DNA from: Rhodothermales bacterium
GTDB taxonomy: Bacteria > Bacteroidota > Rhodothermia > Rhodothermales > Bin80
DNA length: 64,000 nucleotides
Assembly (NCBI GenBank): GCA_028278205.1
Contig: JANQES010000100.1
Coordinates: 1 to 64,000, forward strand
Direction: 5' to 3'
The notes under the pieces were generated by a model, which saw only the letters and a list, made by a program, of their open reading frames with translations, had not been told where the DNA came from and ran no database searches. The position numbers and the translations under genes are program-made. Shown here piece by piece: positions 49,819-57,092 of the stretch (the first letter of the stretch is position 1; each line of letters opens with the position of its first letter).

Positions 49819-50803
49819 AAACCTCCCTGCCCAGCACACGGGACGGCTTCATAATCCGGCGGCACAGGCCGCTCTCGATGAGTTGATCGACGTGGGCGGC
49901 ATCGGCGATCATATACCGGTTTTCGTAGAACGTCTGGGCCGCCTGCCTGTCGCCCCAACTGACGACCTCGCGCGCGTCTAAATACAGCCGGCTCACCTTG
50001 TCTTCGGGTATGTCTTTGCCCCACCAGCGTTCGAGGCCGCCCTCGTAGACCTTCGCCAGCGTGGCAAACTTGTTCCAAAAATGATCGAAGCCGCAGCACG
50101 TATAATGCAGGATGAAAGGGCCGCCGGGGCTCAGCGTAAGCGGCTTGCCCGAGGGCAGCTTGAACCCATGCACTCCGTAGGGACGAAGCCCCTCGCGCAC
50201 CCGCGCAGCCGACTTGCCGATGCTGTAAAAATGAAAAAATTTGTGGGGAATCTGCGGCGTCGTCATGATGAGCAACTGCTGGCGCGGCGAGAGCTTTTCG
50301 AGGTTGCGCACGCAATACGAGCGTTTGAAAAGGGTGACTTCTTTGAAGTAATCCGTTACGTCGGCGCATTCGGGCAGGGCTTCGTGGTTGGGATAGCGGA
50401 TGCCCTCAATACCACGCGCCTCCAGATCGGCAAAGTGCTCTTTGACCGTCTGCTTCGGCGAATAAAAAAGCTCGTCGTGATCCATGTGCAGCACCCAGTC
50501 GATGCCGCGCTCGCGGGCGCGCTGAATAGCCACCTCTACGTTGACAATCTGCCGGCCCATCACCTCATCGACAAACCGGGCCGCGAACAAAGACGACGTC
50601 TCCCACTGCGCGTGCAACACCGCGTCGCTGGCGATAGCCGAAACGCCGTCGTAGCGCCGCGCCACGTGCAACGTGGGATCGTCCGGGTCGTCGAAGAAAA
50701 GGAAAAGATGATCGAACCCTATCGCCCGGTGATAGCGGATAAACGAATCGATCACATTATCCGCATTGCGCAGGGTCGTCGCGATGGCTACGCGCACGCT
50801 CAT
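49802..50803 (-). CDS. GT2/GT92-like glycosyltransferase with repeat-encoded C-terminus
   Basis: 333 residues from ATG 50803 (MSVRVAIATTLRNADNVIDSF). The nucleotide-sugar domain reads YHRAIGFDHLFLFFDDPDDPT and the metal-binding DxD is in WVLHMDHDELFYSP. The middle holds EGIRYPNHEALPE and the end HYTCCGFDHFWNKFATLAKV. The fold resembles glycosyltransferases of the GT92/DUF23 kind. The final VSDFGF and stop are encoded by the right arm of a TTTTGGA element, so the natural end was replaced. Confidence 0.85.
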   Translation of the reverse strand: MSVRVAIATTLRNADNVIDSFIRYHRAIGFDHLFLFFDDPDDPTLHVARRYDGVSAIASDAVLHAQWETSSLFAARFVDEVMGRQIVNVEVAIQRARERGIDWVLHMDHDELFYSPKQTVKEHFADLEARGIEGIRYPNHEALPECADVTDYFKEVTLFKRSYCVRNLEKLSPRQQLLIMTTPQIPHKFFHFYSIGKSAARVREGLRPYGVHGFKLPSGKPLTLSPGGPFILHYTCCGFDHFWNKFATLAKVYEGGLERWWGKDIPEDKVSRLYLDAREVVSWGDRQAAQTFYENRYMIADAAHVDQLIESGLCRRIMKPSRVLGREVSDFGF

Positions 50804-50829
50804 GAGACGGCTATCGGCTTGGGGGTCTG

Positions 50830-53184
50830 TCAGTTCTTCTTGATGTCCGGCAGCTTCGCTTTCCAGAAACCGCGTCCGTAGGTGCCCACGCGCAAGGTCC
50901 GATCTACCGGATGAATGTGCATGTCGTTGACGATGACGTGCGGCAGCCCGCCCTTGACGCGTCGCCAAAAGACCCTGGGAGTAAGGTCATCGAGGTAGGC
51001 CATGAACACCCCGAAGTCGGTGCCCACATACACCTGCTTTCGCCCCACCGCCGAATCGGGCGTGATGACGATGGTGTTGACGGGCAGGGGCGGCAAATTG
51101 CGAGAGATATCTTCCCACGTCGTGCCGTAATCCGTAGAGCGCCAGACCTGCCTGCCGTAGCCGTCGCGTGTGGCATAGAGCACGCCTTCTTGATCCGGAT
51201 CGGCCTCCAGGTCGCTCACGTACTGATCCGGCCACGCGGTCTCGGAGGCATAGGCGAGGCTATCCCAGGTCATCCCGCCATCGCGCGACCGCCACAGCGA
51301 CGGCGCGTCTTCGACGTTAGAATAGGCATAGACGACGTTGGCGTTGACCTGATCGACGGCTAACTGGCTTACCGTGCTGATGGCGGCAACGGAATCCCAG
51401 CGCCCCTCCGTGCCGGTCGCAAAAGCCTCCGCGATGGTGCCCAGATCCAGCTTATAGACCGCGTCTTTAGAAGCCGTGAACAGGACTTGCGAGAGGTGAG
51501 GATGCCTCACCTTCGGGGTTATCCACAGGCCGGTGCTCCGCACGAGCTCCTCGCTGGTGCTGCCTTCGACGCCGTTCTGCATACGCAACACGTGGTTCGT
51601 ATCGGGCGATGTCTGGTCATCCGGAGGCACCACATAGAGCCAGTGATTGCCTCGGACAGCCGTTCCATAGAGGATGCCGGAACCTTTACGTGGAAAGATG
51701 GCCCCGGAGCCGTCGCCCGTCACCCATTTGCGCCAGCGGGGTTGGGCGGCGCGCCCGTCGTAAATGAGCAGCCCCTGATCTTGCGTGCCCACGGCGTACA
51801 GGGTGGTATCGGTTAATGAGCTTGCCGCGCCATAGATTTGAAGGGTCATCAACCCCTTGTTTTTCACCGCCCAGGTAGCGCCGCCGTCGGTCGAGACAAA
51901 AACGCCGCCGTCCGAAAAATCATAAATCGTGTTGGGATCTTCGGGGTGAAAGCCCAGATCTTGATGATCGACGTGAATCCACGAGCCCGTCTTGGGGTTG
52001 AGCGATTCGTAGTACAGATCGTCGAACTGATCTAGCACGCCCACGGTGTCCCAACTGGCGCCGCCGTCGTCGGATTGGTACAGCCGGACGCCTCCGATCA
52101 AAACACGATCCGCATCGAAGGGCGAGACCCACGTGGCATAGAAGCTCAACGCAGAGCCGTCGATGGTGGTATCGATTTTCTTCCAGTTTTCTGCGCCGTC
52201 GCTGGTTTGATAGAGCGCATCGCCCTCGGTGGTGCGGATGGCTACGTAGAGGACGTTGGGCGAGGCGTCGGAGAGGGCCAACTTGGTGCGCGAATTACTT
52301 TTGTAGAGGCTGTCGGCGGGCAGGCCTTGCGAGACCCGGCTCCAGGTCTGCCCGTAATCGGTCGATTGGTAGACGCCGGGCGCTTCATCGCCTTCTTCGT
52401 CGGAGACGCCGAACCCGGCATAGACGACCGACGGCGCCTCAGGCGTAACGACCACAGACTTGGCGTTGCCGGGTAAGACGCGCGCCCACGTGGCTCCTTC
52501 ATCGTCGGAGCGCCACACGCCGCTGCTGCTGGCCAGATAGACGTAGCGGGTATCGATGGGATCCCAGACCATCGCATTACAATTCATCTGGTCGGTTGCC
52601 GTGGTGGGTTTCCAGGTCTCGCCGCCGTCGGTAGAACGCAACACGCCGGCGCCGTGTCGTTGCGGAACGTCGTCGCTATCGGCAAGCTCTCCGCCGATGC
52701 CGAATTCGTCATAGGTCCCCATCAAGATGGTTCGTCCATGTTCCGGATGCACCACGACGGCGGAAACGGGCATGGCGGGGATGTGATCGGTCATGGGTTG
52801 CCAGTGCTCGCCGCCGTCGGTGGTTTTCCAGAGGCCGCCGCCGCCCGAGCCGATCCAGATCGTCCGGGCATCGGTAGGATCGAAGGCGTGCGAGAGGATC
52901 TGACCACTGACTTGATCGCCGACGGACTCCCACGCCAACTCGACGCCGGGAAGTGATTTGCCGGCCAGCTTCCTGGAACTCATCAGGCTAAAAAAACGCC
53001 GCCACCGCATGGCGCCGCCTTCGGGGTCTACCTCCCGGCGGTTCACCTCGTAGAGCCAGCGTTGAATTTGCAGTTCGTCGTGCGTCAGGCCCTGGACTTC
53101 ACTCTGTTCATCCTGGGCGTGGGCTGCCGTCGTCGTCAGCAAGAGCAAAGGCAACAGAAGCCATAGCATGTAATCCTTTTTCAT
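50830..53184 (-). CDS. secreted BNR/sortilin-like propeller protein
   Basis: 784 residues with signal peptide ending AHAQ near residue 24. BNR/VPS10-type blades repeat throughout (LWKTTDGGEHWQPMTD, GVLRSTDGGETWKPTT, VWRSDDEGATWARV, YQSDDGGASWDTVG, VWRSTDYGTTWEDIS). The protein ends IHPVDRTLRVGTYGRGFWKAKLPD without a type IX sorting tail. A paralogue with the same layout is at 57091. Such propellers bind glycans or proteins outside the cell; no catalytic residues can be assigned. It starts the block of minus-strand glycan genes. Confidence 0.88.
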   Translation of the reverse strand: MKKDYMLWLLLPLLLLTTTAAHAQDEQSEVQGLTHDELQIQRWLYEVNRREVDPEGGAMRWRRFFSLMSSRKLAGKSLPGVELAWESVGDQVSGQILSHAFDPTDARTIWIGSGGGGLWKTTDGGEHWQPMTDHIPAMPVSAVVVHPEHGRTILMGTYDEFGIGGELADSDDVPQRHGAGVLRSTDGGETWKPTTATDQMNCNAMVWDPIDTRYVYLASSSGVWRSDDEGATWARVLPGNAKSVVVTPEAPSVVYAGFGVSDEEGDEAPGVYQSTDYGQTWSRVSQGLPADSLYKSNSRTKLALSDASPNVLYVAIRTTEGDALYQTSDGAENWKKIDTTIDGSALSFYATWVSPFDADRVLIGGVRLYQSDDGGASWDTVGVLDQFDDLYYESLNPKTGSWIHVDHQDLGFHPEDPNTIYDFSDGGVFVSTDGGATWAVKNKGLMTLQIYGAASSLTDTTLYAVGTQDQGLLIYDGRAAQPRWRKWVTGDGSGAIFPRKGSGILYGTAVRGNHWLYVVPPDDQTSPDTNHVLRMQNGVEGSTSEELVRSTGLWITPKVRHPHLSQVLFTASKDAVYKLDLGTIAEAFATGTEGRWDSVAAISTVSQLAVDQVNANVVYAYSNVEDAPSLWRSRDGGMTWDSLAYASETAWPDQYVSDLEADPDQEGVLYATRDGYGRQVWRSTDYGTTWEDISRNLPPLPVNTIVITPDSAVGRKQVYVGTDFGVFMAYLDDLTPRVFWRRVKGGLPHVIVNDMHIHPVDRTLRVGTYGRGFWKAKLPDIKKN

Positions 53185-53457
53185 AGCTCGTCGTCGTTGG
53201 GTTAGCGCCGGTGAGGTGTCGCGGATCTAAAAACAAAACTTCCAACACAACGCGCGTACTGACGGATCATCTATACGGAGCGACGATCCTCGAACTTACA
53301 AAAAACGGTTGTGGTCGAAAAGGGTCGATATCCATCCGACACAGTGATCGGGGTACGGATATCTTGTATTCACTCATACGTAAAACTTTTCCGGATTGGC
53401 TCAACCTTAAAACATAGTCTCGCCTGCTTAGATAGAGCCCTCAGCGCGTGTGGCTCG

Positions 53458-54477
53458 TTATCGCGCAAGCTGCCGGTAAATGGCTACGTAGTCTTCAGCC
53501 ATTCGACGGGCGGTGAAGCGGTGTTCGAAGACCTGCCGGCATGTCGTCCTGTTCAACGCATTCACCTGCTTCACGGCCTCCACGGCGGTCTCCAGCCCCT
53601 CGACGACGAAGCCGGTGACGCCGTCGTCCACCACCTCCGAGGCCGCGCCCCGGCGATAAGCGATGACCGGCGTGCCGCACGCCATCGCCTCGATCATCAC
53701 CAGCCCGAAGGGTTCGGCAAACTGGATCGGGCACAGCAGCGCGGTGGCGTTTCCAAGAAAAGCCTCTTTTTCCTTATCGTTAAGCTCGCCGACGTACTCC
53801 ACCCGGGGCGACGCGAGGTGCGGCTGCACCTCGGCTTCGAAAAAATCGCGGTATTTGTCCGGCACGATGCCCGCTAATTTGAGCGGCATCCCGGCGCGGC
53901 GGGCAATCTCAAGGGCCTCGCCGGCGCCTTTTCTTGGAGACAAGACACCCAGAAAAGCGAGGTACTGCCCCGGTTCATACCGGGCCGCATAGAGCGCCTG
54001 CGGCAGCCCATGATAGACCGTGCCCAGCCAGTTGAGCCGGGGCAACGGCTCGCGCTGCGCCTCCGAGACCGAAACCAGCGGCATCTCCTGATATTCAGCG
54101 AATAAAGGCGTCAACTCCGCAGTATCCATCTTCCAGTGCATGGTGGTCACGTGCGGCAGCGGCGCGCGCCGAACCAGCGGAAAGTGCCGATATCCGGTAT
54201 GGAAGTGAACCGCGTCGAAGGCCTCGGCGTGGCGGTAGACCTGCTCCAGCATCAGGTGGTAGTAGGCCCAGAGGTTGCCGAGTTGGTCGGGGGGCGAGGC
54301 GCCGTCGTCCGGGGCGATGAGGCGGGCCCGGGTCACGGCGTCGCTACGCGCGAAGAGCGTCACGTCGTGGCCCTGGCAGACCAGCGCCTCGGTCAGATAA
54401 GAAGCCACACGCTCGATACCGCCGTAGCGTTTCGGCGGGATGCGTAAGCCCAGGGGAGCTACCTGTGCAATCCTCAT
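53458..54477 (-). CDS. GT4-family glycosyltransferase
   Basis: 339 residues from ATG 54477 (MRIAQVAPLGLRIPPKRYGGIERV). A GT-B fold: N-terminal acceptor domain with SYLTEALVCQGHDVTLFARSD, C-terminal donor domain with YLAFLGVLSPRKGAGEALEIARRAGMPLKLAG and the EX7E-type segment FAEPFGLVMIEAMACGTPVIAYRRGAASEVVDDGVTGF. This is the classic retaining glycosyltransferase 4 pattern. It follows a small GNAT-like gene across a long inverted repeat. Substrate unknown. Confidence 0.92.
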   Translation of the reverse strand: MRIAQVAPLGLRIPPKRYGGIERVASYLTEALVCQGHDVTLFARSDAVTRARLIAPDDGASPPDQLGNLWAYYHLMLEQVYRHAEAFDAVHFHTGYRHFPLVRRAPLPHVTTMHWKMDTAELTPLFAEYQEMPLVSVSEAQREPLPRLNWLGTVYHGLPQALYAARYEPGQYLAFLGVLSPRKGAGEALEIARRAGMPLKLAGIVPDKYRDFFEAEVQPHLASPRVEYVGELNDKEKEAFLGNATALLCPIQFAEPFGLVMIEAMACGTPVIAYRRGAASEVVDDGVTGFVVEGLETAVEAVKQVNALNRTTCRQVFEHRFTARRMAEDYVAIYRQLAR

Positions 54478-54491
54478 GCTCAAGGCGCTTT

Positions 54492-54550
54492 AGGGCGTAC
54501 TGACATTCATTCTCACATCGATTCCTCCATTCTGAATGTCAGTACGCCCT
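54492..54550. repeat. inverted repeat with perfect 18-base arms
   Basis: AGGGCGTACTGACATTCA (54492-54509) and its exact complement (54533-54550) flank 23 bases. The right arm encodes the last residues (RAY) and stop of the GNAT-like gene, and the left arm sits just upstream of the glycosyltransferase start. Confidence 0.9.
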
Positions 54551-55384
54551 GACGAACGTCATGAAATTGTAAGCCAGCCGAAATCCGAGACGCTGAAAAT
54601 TGCGGGCGCCCGGCGTGCCGAAACCGGTGTGCGCAAAAGCCAGCGTACACTGCGCCCGAGCCGCCGCGTTGATGCGCGCGCGTATCAGGCACCGATGAAG
54701 CCCTCGACCCCGCGCCTCCGGCGTGGTAAAACCCCAGACAAGATACCCGAAGCCGCCGGCGATAAAAAGGCTGGCGGCGGCACGCGGCGTTCCCTGCCAG
54801 GACGCGACGAAATGCTGCCAGGCGCCGCCGCCTTCTTCCCGCTTCAGCCGGCGGCTCATCGCGCGGGTGTAGGCCCCGGCCTCGGCGTCCGGTTTCTCCA
54901 GCACGATACGCAACGCCTCGGCGTAAGCGTCGAGGTCGTCCGGGCCGAAATGCCGGATCGTAACACCCGGCGGGATCTCCGGCGCGGCCTCCTGCACAGG
55001 CGCCATCCACACAGACCGGAAGAAGACCGGGGTGAAGCCGCGCCCGATCAGCGCATCGCTCAGCAGGCGGCGGTTCATCGACGGCGGATCCCGGTAGAAG
55101 TTCGCCGGATTGACTTCGACGTAACAAGAGACCTTGCGCCTGGCATACCGGGCGATCAACGCGTCGAGGACGTCGTCGCTCTCCGAGCCGGTCAGGACGA
55201 TCCGGTTGTGGTAGTTCTCTTCGTCGGAGACAAAAGCGCGCGCCGTGCCCAGGGTGATCACGGCCCGGCCTGCTACCGGCTCTTCCGTGGCATAACCCTG
55301 TTCGATATACTCGGCGTGAGCCTGTTGCAGCCTTCTGACGAGGGCTTCGTCTATGAGCGGCTCTTGCACGTTTGGTACTTTCAT
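54539..55384 (-). CDS. GNAT-like acetyltransferase
   Basis: 281 residues from ATG 55384 (MKVPNVQEPLIDEAL). Two GNAT-like halves are visible. The second holds VTIRHFGPDDLDAYAEAL, FGYLVWGFTTPEARGRGLHRCLIRARINAAARAQ (acetyl-CoA loop RGRGL) and GTPGARNFQRLGFRLAYNF. The first half has lost the CoA motif, as in tandem GNAT proteins. Its stop lies in the arm of a long inverted repeat. Substrate unknown. Confidence 0.8.
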   Translation of the reverse strand: MKVPNVQEPLIDEALVRRLQQAHAEYIEQGYATEEPVAGRAVITLGTARAFVSDEENYHNRIVLTGSESDDVLDALIARYARRKVSCYVEVNPANFYRDPPSMNRRLLSDALIGRGFTPVFFRSVWMAPVQEAAPEIPPGVTIRHFGPDDLDAYAEALRIVLEKPDAEAGAYTRAMSRRLKREEGGGAWQHFVASWQGTPRAAASLFIAGGFGYLVWGFTTPEARGRGLHRCLIRARINAAARAQCTLAFAHTGFGTPGARNFQRLGFRLAYNFMTFVRAY

Positions 55385-55400
55385 GGGACCTTGGGGATGC

Positions 55401-55556
55401 GAATTTTGGATTTTGACACGAGCCGACGGCGACTGACGAAGTAATTGGTCTGATTCGATCCGTTTACTCAACCGAAAAAGCCTCAGCGGCATCACCCATT
55501 GCGACTTGTTCGGTTATTGGATTGCTCAGAAGTAAACAATCCAAAATCCAAAATCC
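55401..55556. repeat. TTTTGGA inverted element (copy 5)
   Basis: A short left arm at 55401-55415 and a right arm at 55537-55556 enclose an interior with AACCGAAAAAGCCTCAGCGG, related to the interiors at 39590 and 60510. It lies between divergent starts (55384 and 55592). Confidence 0.8.
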
Positions 55557-55591
55557 TCAAACCGGGCGGCAACGCTGACCTTAACAGACGG

Positions 55592-56950
55592 ATGCACGGC
55601 TCCCTAATCTCCTGCCTCTGCGTAACCCGCGCGCGCGTTTCGATGCTCGAACGGGCGCTCGACTGCTTTAACGACCAGCGTTATCCCCGCAAAGAACTCG
55701 TCCTTTTATACGAACACGACGACGCCGAGACGGCGGCCTTCACCCGAACCCTCGGCCCCCATCGAAAACTCGAACTCACCAAATCGGTCCTCCAGGGCCA
55801 CTGGAACGAACACGCCTCCGGCGACGCTAACGCCCCGCTGTTGGTCATCGAAGTACGTGCTTTTTCCAAACAATCCCTGGGCACCCTCAGAAACCTGTCG
55901 GTCCGATACTGCCGGGGCGAGTACGTCTGCCAGTGGGATGACGACGACTGGTACCGGGACGATCGCCTCGCCGTGCAGATGGAGGCGTTGCATCGCAACC
56001 AAAAACCGGCGTGCGCGCTGTCGCAATGGCTCATGTACGACGTGGCGCGCGACGCCGCCTACCTCTCTTACTACAACGACACCGGCTGGGAAGGCAGCCT
56101 GCTCTGCCGCAAACAAGCCATCGGCGCCTACGCGGACCGGCCCCTCCGCGAAGATACCATCGTCTTGAAAACCCTGGCGCGCGAAGACAAACTCGTCCTG
56201 ATAGACCGCCCGGAGATCTACGTCTACGTCTTCCACGATCAAAACACGTGGCACCGCGCCCACTTCGAGACGTTGATTCACGCGCCGGTCTCTGACGAAC
56301 AAACACAGGCGATACGCCGCCGTCTTACCCCGCACCTGTCGCCCCGGACGCATCCGGGCATACGCCCCAAAGTGTTTTGCGTGGGCCTGTTCAGGACCGG
56401 CACCACCAGCATTCGACGCGCCTTGCACCTGCTGGGCTATCGGACCAACAAAGGCTACTGGGGCATCCTCAAAGACGACTGGTGGGGTAATTTTCTGCCG
56501 GGCCGCACCCACGAACACGCTGCCGTCTATCGCACAACCTGTAAAAACGACCCTGCCGTCTTCGGCGTCATCAAAGAACGCGCTCGGCATTTCGACGCCT
56601 TCTCGGATGCACCCTGGCTGTGTCTCTATAAAGAATTAGACGCCTGGTATCCGGGCAGTAAGTTTATTCTTACGCTCCGCAAAGACAGCCGCACGCTGGC
56701 CGAAAGCGACTACGCCTACTGGCAACGAAGAGGCATCCCGGCAGCGCGCATTCCCGCCAGAGAACGATTCATCGAACGTTACGAACAGCACAACCGCGAC
56801 GTCCGAGCCTATTTCGCGCATCGACCGGATTTGCTGGAAGTGTGTTTCGAACGCGGCGACGGCTGGAAAGAACTCTGCGCTTTCTTGAACACCCCCGTGC
56901 CCGGCGTGCCCTTTCCGCATTTAAACAAAACATCGACTGAGAGAGGGTGA
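55592..56950 (+). CDS. GT2 glycosyltransferase fused to a sulfotransferase-like domain
   Basis: 452 residues from ATG 55592 (MHGSLISCLCVTRARVSML). Residues 1-250 form a GT-A glycosyltransferase 2 domain with ISCLCVTRARVSMLERALDCF and the acidic metal motif WDDDDWYRDDR (near 114). Residues about 260-445 are a sulfotransferase-type P-loop domain (VFCVGLFRTGTTSIRRALHLLG, ADAPWLCLYKELDAWYPGSKFILTLRKDSR-like segment). The 5'-phosphosulfate loop and the LTLRKD strand fit PAPS-dependent transferases. The chain ends TSTERG, where the last codons lie in a GAGAGGG repeat. A single protein may add and sulfate a sugar. Confidence 0.87.
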   Translation: MHGSLISCLCVTRARVSMLERALDCFNDQRYPRKELVLLYEHDDAETAAFTRTLGPHRKLELTKSVLQGHWNEHASGDANAPLLVIEVRAFSKQSLGTLRNLSVRYCRGEYVCQWDDDDWYRDDRLAVQMEALHRNQKPACALSQWLMYDVARDAAYLSYYNDTGWEGSLLCRKQAIGAYADRPLREDTIVLKTLAREDKLVLIDRPEIYVYVFHDQNTWHRAHFETLIHAPVSDEQTQAIRRRLTPHLSPRTHPGIRPKVFCVGLFRTGTTSIRRALHLLGYRTNKGYWGILKDDWWGNFLPGRTHEHAAVYRTTCKNDPAVFGVIKERARHFDAFSDAPWLCLYKELDAWYPGSKFILTLRKDSRTLAESDYAYWQRRGIPAARIPARERFIERYEQHNRDVRAYFAHRPDLLEVCFERGDGWKELCAFLNTPVPGVPFPHLNKTSTERG

Positions 56951-57092
56951 GAGGGAGAAAGGGAGAGAGGGGGATTTTGAATGTAGAAGGATTTGTCAGC
57001 GCCTTCTACATTCGACATTGGATATTCAGCATTCGTAATTCAAAATCTCCCCTTCTCCCTCTTACCCTCTCGCCCTCTCTCCCTTTCACCTT
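56939..57092. repeat. inverted element with GAGAGGG/CTCTCCC arms
   Basis: Purine-rich left arm GAGAGAGGGTGAGAGGGAGA faces a pyrimidine-rich right arm, with inner GATTTTGAAT / ATTCAAAATC. It spans from the glycosyltransferase stop to the stop of the convergent BNR gene. Confidence 0.9.

Noticed and set aside
53211..53417. Possible 68-residue gene between the BNR and GT4 genes
   Set aside because: No ribosome site, no domain and unusual composition; the gap is better read as upstream region of the BNR gene.
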